A stretch of DNA of 64,000 bases from Lineus longissimus (lineage: Eukaryota > Nemertea > Pilidiophora > Heteronemertea > Lineidae). The translations under genes and the position numbers were made by a program. The notes beneath the pieces are model-generated. The model was not told the DNA's origin. It saw nothing but the letters and a program-made list of their open reading frames with translations, and searched no databases. The stretch's first letter is position 1, and each line of letters begins with the position of its first letter. The stretch lies in the NCBI RefSeq assembly GCF_910592395.1, contig NC_088309.1, positions 6,822,501 to 6,886,500 of the forward strand. The letters run 5' to 3'. This document shows positions 36,424 through 48,745 of the stretch, piece after piece.

Positions 36424-37296
36424 GTCTTGTTCTCTTCTGCTAAAAGATTCTAAAATACTGCGTTTGAAGACGAAAATGTTTCGATTAATTCGGAATTTTA
36501 TCTTGGGAAGCCCTATAGTTAGGCACTCAGCCTACGGTGTATGCAGAATATGCGTGAAATACTGATAATATACATATCTATAAATAAATGGTGACGTTTT
36601 AGTTTCGATTTTGTCATTGCCATTGTGTGCCCACATGACTAAGCAAGAGGTTTTCCCGCCCGCTCAACACGGAACTAGCTCGTTCCTAGAATATGTTAAT
36701 TCATTTTCCATCCAATTTCCAATTGAAAATCAATAGTTTTCGTTAATAACCTTCACCTGGAGGCGAGATAACATTTTCCCGCGCTTTTATTAGAGTTCTT
36801 TATCATGGACAGATGGCAGCATGGCATGGAGAGAAATGTTGGGAAAATCACCTGTTCTTGTTTCAGTTCCGATGCTCCAATAGCCATGTCACCCGGCGCC
36901 ATCTTGTGATAGAACGGATGGAATGAGCCCGGGAATGAACCGGCCCAGAAAGAGGCGAGGGATTCGGTAAGTTCGATTAGGCCCATAGTCACAGTCCAGT
37001 GCGATTGCAAGGTCTCTCTTTCAAAATATTTACTTTATACTATATATTTCGTTTTCCTCTGCATGCGTCCGGAGGGGACGGCGGTGGGACGTTCTACGAC
37101 CGAAGAATTGTCGTCACTTCGGCATTGCCGTCTTACCGGCGGTGAAGGTCACCCTTTTGAAGGACGTATAACGCATGCACAACGCCGGTAGATCGGCATG
37201 GAGTTGCATTCGACCGCACACGATGTTTTCAAGTTCCTGTCGCACTTTTTGGTTGCTTCCTCTGTGGATTCGGCGGTCAGATTTGCCTCATTTCGT

Positions 37297-37583
37297 TACA
37301 CCCCGGACGCAGTGGGCCAGCCTCGCCCTTCATAATGAAGGAGGAATAACAACTCCCTGGGAGTTTACATCTCGTTTGCGCCACACAGTTAGCTCAGCTA
37401 AGAGCATGCGCGAACAACAAATTTTCGTTAGACTCCCAGGGAAGTCCATTAACCTGTCACTTGGATTTATTTCCTCATTTCATCTGGTTACATCATTCAA
37501 ATGGAATATGCCAACTGCGTCATCCTATAATTGGGTCTCCTTCAAAGGTAAGGAACGAGTCCGGATCATTGTCCGGAGTGTAC
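37297..37583. mobile_element. CTCCGGACGCAGTGG-family element with inverted ends (287 bp)
   Basis: The left end tacaccccggacgcagtggg (plus) and the right end, on the minus strand, gtacactccggacaatgatc, face each other 287 bp apart. No transposase is encoded inside, so it looks like a non-autonomous (MITE-type) element. The right end is the more diverged. Confidence 0.5.
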
Positions 37584-37810
37584 TTTTCGTGGGTCGACTG
37601 ACTTATAATCTGTCCAGCTTCCGAGCAAGCGACTCTGTCACCGACGCAGCTAATTCTCCTTCGGTGCCAATTCCCCTGCTTATGTTAGCATCTCTCGGCT
37701 CAGACGCCAACTCGTACATCCCTTGCTCAGGTGCGGTATAGGCTCTAATGCAGTCCATTTCATCATCTTGACCGTCATTCCTCTACTTGCTCCCTTTAGG
37801 TTGATTACTC

Positions 37811-37849
37811 TAAGACAAGACGAGACGGGTCCACTGCGTCCGGAGTGTA
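37811..37849 (-). repeat. CTCCGGACGCAGTGG-family end
   Basis: On the minus strand: tacactccggacgcagtgga followed by cccgtctcgtcttgtc. Could alternatively pair with the plus copy at 37297 to delimit a 553-bp element. Confidence 0.65.
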
Positions 37850-38047
37850 GTGCTCTAAACCGTAGACGGAAAATCCCTGATCAGTGGAAACCCCACCCTG
37901 AGAGTTTTTTTTACTCCTACGTCGTATCAGCTGCATGGTCGTAGTAAAAATATCGAGGAGGATGAGTATATATTAAAAACAAATGGTGCCAGGATGTGGA
38001 AACCCTCAGATTTCCTCAGGATGCGACGACTGCCGATGCATGAACAG

Positions 38048-38076
38048 TACACTCCGGACGCAGTGCACCGGCCTCC
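38048..38076 (+). repeat. CTCCGGACGCAGTGG-family end
   Basis: tacactccggacgcagtgca followed by ccggcctcc; plus-strand copy without an obvious nearby inverted partner. Confidence 0.65.
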
Positions 38077-39223
38077 TATAGACCAGTAGACTGGTACATT
38101 CGTGCGTCTGTGGTACGTTTGTTAATGGATAGATATCGCTGCGGTCGTATATATCGATATTGCCCATGGCGCAATGAAAAATTGGCGGGAACGACTGACT
38201 AATCGCATCAGAGCGGGAAAACTTGTGATGGGTGAAACGATAACTACACGAACATTGACTTTCTAAGTCAAACGCGACGATGGACATATATAGGCAGGTT
38301 TCTCAACCCTTCTGAAGAGCTATACGAAGTAATCATCGACCGACCGGAGTCGTTGATTACTTAATCGGTACCGGTCCTGGGGTAGGCCGTCGATTTTTAA
38401 ATATTTTCCCGATTCCTCGTACAACTGAAAACAACTCTATCTTCTAATCTCAGTATTGTTTTACTGGGTGGCGAACTGGATTTGTGTTCATTCCTTACTA
38501 ATTAAAAAACAGTTATCTCATATTTTCACCCAATGGTATATTCGGCGCGATTAGCAGCGACGTAACTACAGCGTTGGTGGTGGGGGGGGGGGGGGGTAGA
38601 ACACATCTTTTCGTCTTTTTCGGAGACCTCCGTTAGTTGTCCCACCCTCGCCGACCGCTAAAGTCGTGGTGCGTCCTTGCTCTTTAGCTGAGTAGGATGG
38701 AGGTTTTAATGAACGTTCAACTATTTTGTCCCCGCACTTTGGCCGAGAGAGACCCATATTCGAACATCCTGACTCTCATGCGTTTGCGTCACCACTATTG
38801 GGATTTAGCGATCTCGAAATATTACGGATATTCGAATGGTAAGAAAAATCATAACTGAACCTAGGAACACTCAATATGATGCTCGGAACCGCGTTAGTTT
38901 TTATTTCCGGGGTGAAAGAAGAGCCATCTGATTGGCTTATTTCTTAAGTGGAATGCAGAGTTCGGCACTTTTGATTGACAAGAACCGGAACTAATCCTTT
39001 TTTTTGCTTTCAGAAATCGATAGCAGCAATGCCTTTGGGCTTTTTCTACCTCTCTCAAGAAATCGATGAAGATGAAGGCTCTCGGGCAGAATGAAAGGCC
39101 TACACTATCGCACCATCGCACCATCAATTAGATGTTTTCTCTTCCACAATTTGAGGAAAAAATGCGATGATTTTTATTTTGTGAGTACATGACTGTCACG
39201 AAATGCTTAAGCTGAGGCTTAAA

Positions 39224-39258
39224 CTATGCTCCGGACGCAGTAGACCAGCTTCCTCCCT
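39224..39258 (+). repeat. CTCCGGACGCAGTGG-family end, diverged
   Basis: ctatgctccggacgcagtag followed by accagcttcctccc, then a catgaaggaga motif also seen after the 37297 copy. Confidence 0.55.
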
Positions 39259-39788
39259 CCCATGAAGGAGAAGTGTATACTTTATTGGATGACAAATGAA
39301 ATCTTAATACTCAGATGGAAAGAAATCATAAATGGATGATGATTTCAAAAATATGTGTAAGCGAGCCGAATACATTGTATAACTCTTACTTTTGATATTT
39401 CTTGTCATTCTGACATAGGCCCTACCTGACCGAAACATTTCATAACCAGTTGAGTGATGATCATTGATCAAAAAGATTATATAGATCCTCTAATCTATGC
39501 TGATATGATTCACATGCAAATACCAGGAAAATGTTGTCTATGTTTCATCACATGATGAGAGAGGACCTACTGATTGCGATAATCAGGTTCGGATTTAGAG
39601 GAGCTCTTCCGTTAGTACTTTTTACTGTTCAGTTTATTCAAAAACCTATATCTTTTTAGAGTAACATTTGCTAAATAACATTTTTCCCGAATGTTCTCTC
39701 ACTTCCCGGCGACGTCCGTACCAGCCTATCATGGGCCTCACTGAAGGAAAATACCCACTAAAAATAGAACTGGAATACCACATTATAG

Positions 39789-39796
39789 TGACGTCA
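39789..39796. promoter_or_regulatory. Consensus CRE upstream of the BCL2-like gene
   Basis: TGACGTCA, the full CREB/ATF palindrome, about 180 bp before the chosen ATG. Known to control several BCL2-family genes in vertebrates; here its role is inferred from position only. Confidence 0.4.
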
Positions 39797-39976
39797 TAGA
39801 GAGATTATCGTAAATGGTATTGAACGAACTCGTGTACAAAGGCTCTTTGCTTACGGACTCACTCATCGAGCAGGGAGGATCGTTCGACTAGACTGAAAAG
39901 GCTTCGAATTTTCGTACTTTTTGCAAACATATTCGGTTATATTCCGAATCCCTTATTCTTGTGTTCAAGGTTGGGA

Positions 39977-41632
39977 ATGACTAACATGCCATGGTTGGCA
40001 GGAATGGCCACACAGGGTGGATATCATGGGAATAATTCGCAACAAAAACAAATTTTTAACGGTGGAAAATCGCAGAAGCAGAATGGAAGAATCCATGATG
40101 TCGACGCCGGCCATATTGGTCGGTCGCAGTCTAAAACATCAGAAGCCGCTGTTCAAACAAGTGCTTTAAATGGAAATACAGACGAAGGACTACCTGAAAA
40201 TGTGAAATATACTGCCAGGGAGTTGGCAAAAGACGTTGTACATCATGTGGCACGCACGAGAAATTGTAAACCGTGTAACAAATATGCTAAAACAATGCGG
40301 CGCACAGTCGCAGAAATTTCAGAAAGACACAACATTCTCTTTGGTAGTATGGTGAATAAATTACAAATAACAGAAGCTAATGCCCAGATGACTTTTACCA
40401 GTGTTTTTGAAGAAATATTTATTGATGAACAAGTAAACTGGGGACGTGTCGTAGCTGTATATGCTTTTGGATCGCGATTAGGGGATTATAGTGTGAAAAA
40501 TGGAATGTCTCCAGAATTTGTGGACAAGATAGCATGTTTCGTTGGGGATTATGTTGCATCCAAACTTGGGCATTGGATAAATGAACATGGGGGTTGGGTA
40601 AGTGTCCTTGGTTGATCAGTCCTCTTTCCCGATTTAAAATCATCTTTTGATTTCATACCACTCATTCTCTGTACATTCTTCTTCAGGGTTGTCTTTTCTC
40701 GTGATGAAGTTCTCCTAAATTGTCCCCCTAAATTGTTGTTTGATTCAAAATTCAATCGTTCTCATTTCTGCACTTTTTGCTAGGTGGTCATAATTGGCTG
40801 ATATTCTTAATCATGTTAATATAAATAATCTAGCCCACATTGTCCGAACAGTTTGAATTATTGGGCATAGTTGGATATTGATGGTCACACTTTAATAGTT
40901 TGGTTCTGTGGGAAAGGTCCTTGCTATGGCTTGCATTGTGGGAACGGCATTGTTAGAAATAAATCAAATTCCTGGCACAATAGCCTTACTGACCTACTGT
41001 CCCCTGACCTTTCATGCAATAGCTTTTGACAATCGGCTGACTCAAATATTCTAAGAAAATGGCCCTGTGACAGTGACAGTGATAAGTTCATAGGATGGGC
41101 AAAATTAATTCAGTCCATAATCCTTATGAATAGTGTTGAGAAATAATCATAAACTGTCTCAAATTTTAGATTAACCTGCCCCTTAATATTGACACTGCTA
41201 ACACAATACAAATTTTTAGAACATACATGTATGATATGCTGCTCGTATCGGCATAATAATGACTTTTAAAAGTTTATGTATTCGTTCGAATTCATGTGTA
41301 TAAAGGTGCAACAAATTTCACAATGTACATATGTATGAAACGTTAGTACTAATATTTTAAAATATTATGTACATTTATCCAGGAACTTCATACATGTACA
41401 ATAAGTCAGTTTTTCATTTGTGATACATTCAGATCAAATACAATTAATTAACTGAAACTTTTGACAGTACATTCATATTTTTCCAAACTTTGTTTCTTTC
41501 CAGGATGCATTTTGTGATTACTTCCCCGAGTCAAAGGACTCTCTAGAGGATAAGATGTGGCGAGGCCTTGTGTTCACGGCGATGGGACTAGGTGCTGGTG
41601 CTCTGGCAACTTTCATGGTGGGAAAGTCATAG
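39977..41632 (+). CDS. BCL2-family apoptosis regulator, MCL1-like, two exons
   Basis: Exons 39977-40597 and 41504-41632 (GT-AG, phase 0) encode about 249 aa. The intron falls exactly after the Trp codon of BH2 (GGW|DAF), the position shared by most animal BCL2-family genes. Seen: an N-terminus of about 75 residues without recognisable domains; a BH3-region helix AKTMRRTVAEISERHNILFG (about 103-122); BH1 VNWGRVVAVYAFGSRLG (about 153-169); BH2 WINEHGGWDAFCDYF; and a C-terminal anchor GLVFTAMGLGAGALATFMVG ending KS, predicting outer-mitochondrial or ER membrane insertion. MRRTVAEISERH aligns without gaps to the MCL1 BH3 region, but the usual Gly-Asp pair is Val-Ala. The start is the first ATG after an in-frame stop near 39893; ATGs a few codons downstream are alternatives. 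Pro-survival function is inferred from family. Confidence 0.92.
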
Positions 41633-44600
41633 TGATTGTTGGTGCTTATGACTTTTGAGTTTTGGAGGAGAGGTCAACTTACTTTTGCATTTGAAACTGG
41701 AGTGTCTACCAAGATTTTGGTTGATGAATGAAAAGAAATATGGCAGCGATTCATTTTCAGGATACAGAATATGATGTGATATGAACAAGCAGATCTGATT
41801 TCCTTGTCTTTTGAAGATTATACTTCTGCATAGAAAGTAAATGTTAAATTGATATTCTACATTATTTCAGTTTTAATCTGTACTACAATGAACTTTGAGT
41901 TTCAACTGTAACCTATTATTGCCCTCCTTGAATTTGGACTTTGAACTTTATATAAGAATGTGCATTTATTAGTTAAATTAGTGTCATGTATACATTATTG
42001 TATTCAGGCCGCTTTCATTCTTTTGAAAGAAATTCAAAGTGGGTGAGAACTTGTATTCATATTGAAGTAAGGTGCTATAGTTGACCTCTGCTCATGAACT
42101 TGAGGCCTTCATCGAATGAGATGATGCGGTACAAACCTCTGTGCATAATGACAGGAACGTTTTGTCAGTCACTCCAAAGAAATTAAAAGTACATACTGTC
42201 TGCGAACCTGAAAATGTCTGTGTCATCTCCTTCACTGGGGCAACAAGAATGAAAGCTGTTGTAACTTTCAGAAATCTAATTCTTAATGGAAAATTTCACC
42301 TGTAGTCAAGACTACAATGACTTCAGGTAAACTTTCGGCTCTAAAATGAATGAAAATGAAGAGGAGAACGGTTAGGGATCTCATGCAGATGGCAAGAAAT
42401 ATTTATTAAAATATCAAAAGTATGTGCAGCTTTTGCAATTTTAAATGGAAAATTCAGTTCTGGTAGTACCTAAGTTGATACATTGAAATGCAGTTCACAT
42501 CGGTGGAAGTGAAAGTAAAAACGATATTTTTTTGGTGTTACTGTTAGTTCGTTGTGAAAACTCATTTTCAAGAATATTTGGTGTAAACTATGTCACCTCA
42601 ACCATTCTGTAGTTTTGGTCCTTTTTTCAATTAAATAAGTCTTGCGTTTGCTGATCCTTAAGTGTGCTTTTGTGAATTCATGGTGTTTAATTTAAAACTT
42701 TCAGTGATATTTCTCGATGTAGGCAGCATATGAGTTTTTTTTGTTTTAGAGGATTTCTGAACAAGTCTAGCCTTGAAATCTAATTCATGAGAGATATGTC
42801 CATTCAAACCAAAAACGACTGGGGACTTAGCAGTGTTGGGTATTTCAAAATATATTTGCATTTCTTTAAAAAACATGGCATGATCTAACTAAAAATCTAA
42901 ATTTGGACATATTCTCACTTTCCTGTTCTATAAATCCCGGGATCTGGGTCATGCATCTTCCTGGATCAACCAGGCCATCTCTTTTGTTAGAACAGGAAGT
43001 TTTGATAAAAATATATTCAAACAAGGCCATGCAGTGAATAATCTACCCGATTTCATCAGTCTTCATTGAAAAAGGATTGGAAATGCAATGAAGTTTTTTG
43101 TGTGTTTTTGGAGATAACAATTTTTAAATACCTTCTTCAGCTAGATCTAAAGTACATGTAACATTGCTCTACACCCTATCTATCTGCATGCACTGTAAGT
43201 AAGTGTAAGGCGTGCATGTACAAAATTCCCATTGTCGTCGTGAATAATATTGTGATCATTGAGTTTGCATTTGAATCACCACCAGGATCTTTTGAGTTAT
43301 TCAAATAAGAATAGGTTTTGATACTGACCGTAACCCTGGATATTTTTATTGTGATTTTGCTGATATGAACCAAATGACTGCCAACAGCTGTAATTACCAA
43401 AATTAGTCATGATTGTGCATGTGACAGTTGGGTATGTCTGAAACTGTGGCTTTATGACTCTCGGTACAAAATGAGGGTAACAATAATCTGGGGAAGGGGG
43501 GCAGGTTCAGTGTGTTTAGAGATGCTTTGTGTTTCCCAATTGCAATAGTGTTCGCATGGGACTTAAACACATATCAAATATACTCACCGCACTTCGTGAC
43601 TTAGCTATCAACAGGGATTTGTAAAGTATCAACAACCCTATTTCATGTTCTTTCCAATATAGTGCACCTAGGAAGTTGACCATATAAAATTATAGTAGTC
43701 AATCAGTCTAGTTGGTACCGGTATATACAGATGTAGTACAAAGCAGGCTGAACATCAATCGTGGTGCAAGATAATAAATGGGCATTGATTAAATATATTA
43801 TCAATTTTTGTAATATTACAAGCAGTGTATGGAGAATGAAGACAATATGAACTGTGATTGTTTTATGGAGAATGGTGTAAGTTCAACCAGCATTTTCGGG
43901 AATTACATCAACATGTACTGGCAAGAATAAACTAAAGGCTAGTGTTTACTATTCGTACCGTACCTTGAAAAAAGACAATGAAAATATAGTGAAATTCATG
44001 ATGATAGTTAGCTCTCAAGACAAGCAAACTCTTACAGCAGCTTGTGAGTTGGTTTCTTTTGGTACTGGACATATGCCTGATTTTATTTTTGAAAGCCTGG
44101 TCAAAACCATTCTTGCAAGGCGAGATGTGTTTCATCGTAACTATACTTGTAAATATTACTAGCCTAGTCACTTAAAAAAATATCACCCAATTTGTGCATA
44201 CTTGTAAAAAGTTTAACTTGCAGACTTGATGTGCTTGTAAAAGAATTGCCTCGAACAAAATAGATTATTTTGATGTTGTAAGATTGTTGTGGTAGTTGTG
44301 ATAGTTTTAAATTCATTCGACTGAATAGAGATAGCACCTCAACATTTCAGTGGATTATGTCGTACGAGGGTCGTGCCTGTCTTAGTCCCCAAGTTCATAT
44401 TGTCTATCAGTGTAAAGCTTCACACAACAAAAGGCTCCTTTTCCTTCTTAGCTGACATATTTTTATTTCACTTCTCAATGTTTTAGGCCTTCTACATCAG
44501 CATATACATGTATGAAGGAAAATGTGTCTCGTGTTACTGTGAAGTGCCAGTTCCAGAAGGACTGCTTGGACTGCATTTGTGGTTGGTACAATGTAATGCT

Positions 44601-45361
44601 AATTTAGTATAATATTTTTACAGAATTATTTATCATCGCACTTCACATATAACTAAAATTGACAAAAGTGCAGTAAATGCATTAGATTTTGTTTGTACTC
44701 TTTCTTGATGTTAATTTTTCAAAGATGTGATGCTAGTTGTGTGTACTGAGAGAAAAAAAAGCTTATTTCATTGTAGAGCCTTTTTACAATGAAAGAAGCT
44801 GTAGTGGTAAGCAAGATTAACCGTGCAAAACTGATATAAATTCCTATTTCGAAATTGTTTGATTATTTTACTTTTACTCTTGAATTTGAAGTGAATTCAC
44901 ACTGTGTAGAAATTGACCATCTAATTATATTTCAGATAAGTAGTATTAAATAAAAATTATATATCATCTTGAAATAATGTTATCTTGCTGCAGAAGAGAT
45001 GTAATGTGGTTGGGTTTTTTTAGGTTTGTTTATTGATAAGATGTTCAGAAAGCTTTTATCGTTACCCTTTCCTTAGAAGGCCGAAGTGTAATTGACTTGC
45101 ATATTGCTTGCGGCCCTAAAGACCATATATGAGAAACCAGTAATTTCTTCAAGTGGGCTTGACGGTCAGTTTCAATTCAAAACTTATGCCAGAAACTCAT
45201 AAAGATCCTGGTGGGGTAGATAAGTGCAGTGGCACGGCACAGTGGAATCAAGGCACTGGACCACCTATCATATGTCATTTATGCATGGTAGTGCTATCAA
45301 ATGCTTCTCCTGGGTTTTGAGGGCAGCTAAACTAGGCAGTACTGTAGGCCTACTAACAATC
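41633..45361. other. Long 3' UTR/downstream region of the BCL2-like gene
   Basis: AT-rich, no coding exon recognised. AATAAA hexamers at 43926-43931 and 44949-44954 are candidate poly(A) signals. Several short ORFs here lack codon structure or family resemblance. Confidence 0.4.
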
Positions 45362-45364
45362 TAA

Positions 45365-45760
45365 AGCCCGCACCACACGGTGAAATTTGCGTGATGCAAG
45401 TGACACGCGTGCACGTTGCGACAGGCAAATTCTCACTGTGTGGGGTCGTTTTTTGCTGCGTATCTTCCTCGCGTGTCGAGACGCAGCCGATCTAGCATGT
45501 TTGATATTTTCTCGACACGCGAGGAAGTTAATCACCGTGTGGGGGCTACCTGCAGCAATGTTGCACGAGTTCGACGAATCACAACAAGCAGATCGGTCAC
45601 ATGATTTATAGGTCAGTCACATGATACCAAAATGGCAGCGCCCGGGAACTGTCAAATCCTATGAGAAGTATTATGGACAGTGAGACAGTGAGAATTTGCC
45701 TGTCGCAACATGCACGCGTGTCACTTGCATCACGCAAATTTTCACCGTGTGGTGCAGGCT
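45365..45760. mobile_element. Foldback MITE with PIF/Harbinger-type TAA duplication
   Basis: 396 bp bounded by TAA on both sides (45362-45364 and 45761-45763), starting agcc and ending ggct. Terminal inverted repeats of about 75 bp are near-identical (left tgcgtgatgcaagtgacacg, then cgtgcacgttgcgacaggca; right their complements). Inside, cttcctcgcgtgtcgag (45464-45480) and its exact complement (45511-45527) form a second hairpin with a 30-nt loop. A 3-bp TWA target duplication is typical of PIF/Harbinger elements. No transposase. Confidence 0.88.
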
Positions 45761-48704
45761 TAAGATTCAGTCCTAACATGCGCGTAGGCTATATATAACG
45801 TCTTGTGATTCAACCTCATAAGGCCTCATTTCCTGCTTTGGTACCGACATGGGTTCATTTACTAAAAATATTCATCATTTTTATGAGGCCTTCCTGTAGT
45901 TTTTGCTGGGAATAGCTGTGATTTTAGCACATGATCCAGGGCAAGTATGAACAAAGGACTACAACCTGACTTCCTGGAATCTGACCCAGTGCACATCAAC
46001 ACAAGATTGGGAAATCCCTGGGTCTCCTGATCCTTGTTTGTCTTTGGCTACAGATGTCTGACCTACATTGGAAATACAAGTATGAAACTTCTGGAAAGCG
46101 GTTATCAATACCAGTATTGTTATCATCATTGACTTGGTTGAATCAGGTTTTCTGTGAAATGTTTGTTGCACCCTTATTGTCAAAGAGTGTGAGAAACCAG
46201 TTAATAATTCTTGGGTTTATGCAAGCCTATCACATCAGGCCTCATACAAGGTCTAGTCATGCCTATAGAATTGCTTTGTGATAAGCACCGAGTCATACAT
46301 GCGAGAATAGGCTGTTAAGAGTTATACAACGTAGGTATGCATATTGATATGCAATATAAGATCAGGCCACATTGAGCTTTATTCATGAACCCTGAATATG
46401 CCTATTGAACATTTTTGGTGATGTGCCAATTCTCCCGCATATTTGGGTAGGTTGTTCGTGTATGAACTGGATCGCTGGATCTTGGGGTATATTTGTCTGA
46501 ATATCTTGAGGTCTGTTTGGATTGAAAGCACTGCAAAGTGAGTGGAGATTCCAATTAGTTCACTACCTACACAGTCTGTTGGGGTTTTTTGTACATTAAA
46601 CGCTTTCCCAACTGCACAGCCTACCTTGTACACATCGAATATGATGAGTTTTGTGCAGGTGGTTTTTCATGCCCACACACCTGTATGAACTCCCTAGGCT
46701 CTGGATGCAGCCCAATTTGTCATCATATTTCTCATGAAGTACAAGGGCAGTACCACTGCGTCCAGAGTGTAGAATTACCTAGTCCTCATCTACCATTCCA
46801 AGAGATATATGATAAATACATAAATCTTCCGTCATGCTTGTAGGCCTACTTTATTTGGTGGTCAGACATTTCGTAGTCATCCAGTCAATTCAAGAGAAAG
46901 GTAGGTAAAAGCTCAGCTGTGTGATATTCATGACAGTGTTAGCTGTTCTTTCCCATGTCTCTTTCACCACAGACATCTTCTATGTATTTCAATACATCTT
47001 CTGGGAGAAAATATTGTTGTCATCATCATATACCGCACAATCGCTATGAACATATTTACCAGTTAATCTATCCGGTGATATATTTCATCCTTATGTGAAT
47101 AATTCCTCATTACGATTCATGGGCTCATTTCGGCTTGTTTGCTCCTAAACATAAATAGAACACATCACATTCAACAGTAAATTATCATCTTTCTTCTTCT
47201 TGATATCAAGCGGTAAAATTCGGAACAATATATAAAAAAGTTCGGGTAATAATGATGTATTCATTTTGATTTCTGACATGCTTTAATCCTATCATTTCTG
47301 AAACCACTTCAAATTGATATTAAAAAATGATAAGTTAGATTTTAATTAAATTAGCAACGTAATTTCTGTAGATTTCATTTCACGGTTTGGATTATTTTGC
47401 GGAGTACTGTTTTCTCTGTCTTTCACTATACTTCTATATTAGTTCTCTGTTGTATTGTGAAAGTGCTGTAAAATGCATGAACCTGGGGGCAAAGCTGGGA
47501 TCACCAAAAACTTCTGAAAATAAAAAATATACATGTTTCATATTCTGCTTGGTTGTTTCTTTATTGATAAGTGTTATATCATGTATGTTCCAGTTGATTT
47601 CGAAATCTTTACGCTGAATCGGTATCCTCGGAGCGGCACAAAACAATACACAATGACACTGTAATGTTTGTGAGTGTTTCTGTTTCTGAGTGTTGCCCCT
47701 CATTGTTTGGGAACACTGAAAAACAGATTGACACATCACTTTGTGAGTGACTTTCTGATATGTGCGACCAAAACCAAGATTTTCTGCATGTCATGATGTA
47801 TGCGCTTATAATCACTGAGATATTGATGGCTTTTGTCTCGTTAGAACTAGACCTTAATCCGTCGCAATACAGTTCATGTATATGGTGGGACAGTTTTTCC
47901 AGAGGGTACATAATTATGCCGCTACAAGTGCATGTGCTCAAATACATGTTGTATTTTGCGGGGTCATATTAGCCTTAATGCAAGTTCTGGTGTAAGCCCA
48001 CATTAAGTTGATTGTAAATATTCATCAGAACTTGCCCTGTTAATAGCCCACCTAACAGTTTTATCGCCTGGACTTCGTCACCACCATGACACACCGCCCG
48101 CCTAACACTGGTCACTGACAAGTACAATGTACATGTACTTCGATCCGGGAACAAACTTACGCCTCTGAATCATTCCATCGGCCACCCCAAACCCGACGTC
48201 AACGAGGTTCAATAAAACGACCTGGTCAAAATCCAATATGTTGCAAAGTCCTAACACTAACAGTGTTAGTAGGTAATCCTAGCAATGGCTTCGGCCCACC
48301 ACTCCCCTATCCTATAAACATGAAAAAAACATTGACCTACTTGATGAACCAATGTTTTACCCTCTCGTCCTTCCGGTATTTTATACCCCCTTCCTAACAT
48401 CGCTTGGTATGAGCTAGGCGGGGATACTAGATAACTTTGTTTAGCAGGGGATTTACGGCCCGGTATATTCATAAAAACATTTGATTGGTTAGACATGATT
48501 TTTTTATATTTCCTCGAATTTCTTGATCCAGGTATACTATTTATGAGAGGAGCAGATGGTTGAAATCAAGTCCTGTTCCGTGCATTTTTAAGTAGCAGTA
48601 AACAAGAAATTAAACTGACGTAAAATTTAATTAAATGACTCGCTATACCACTGTGAACCTGTTGGTGTAGAGAAATTATGCCTTTTGAGAGTATCATGTA
48701 AGTA
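45761..48704. other. Intergenic, repeat-bearing
   Basis: No gene recognised. Two short inverted pieces occur: ctctggatgcag/ctgcgtccagag at 46699-46766, and gcaagttctg (about 47980) with cagaacttgc (about 48027). Confidence 0.3.
46690..46772 (-). repeat. CTCCGGACGCAGTGG-family copy, short inverted pair
   Basis: On the minus strand, ctacactctggacgcagtgg at 46772-46753. A diverged facing end, ctctggatgcagc, lies at about 46699-46711, so this may be a much-shortened element. Confidence 0.45.
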
Positions 48705-48745
48705 TACACTCCGGACGCAGTGGACCGGCCGGCCTCGTCCTGTCG
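48705..48745 (+). repeat. CTCCGGACGCAGTGG-family left end
   Basis: tacactccggacgcagtgga followed by ccggccggcctcgtcctgtc and, after atcgag, a gacgatcc block. One of the best-preserved copies; pairs in inverted orientation with 49990-50028. Confidence 0.75.

Larger units (their letters stand above)
36424..39976. other. Divergent intergenic region between BH3-like and BCL2-like genes
   Basis: About 3.5 kb between two divergent ATGs. It contains five copies of the CTCCGGACGCAGTGG-type repeat (37.3, 37.57, 37.83, 38.05, 39.23 kb), a 15-G run (38582-38596), and a full CRE palindrome near the BCL2-like start. A 135-bp open stretch with an ATG and a GT donor at 36986-36852 (minus) could be an additional first exon, but I could not connect it. 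Confidence 0.4.

Noticed and set aside
36852-36986. Possible 45-codon first exon on the minus strand (ATG, ends CAG|GTGATT)
   Set aside because: Reads fairly like protein (GLIELTESLASFWAG), but no downstream exon joins in phase with confidence; kept only as a note.
37175-37741. 188-codon plus-strand frame
   Set aside because: It spans a CTCCGGACGCAGTGG-family element including both ends, has no recognisable domain, and lacks splice or neighbour support.
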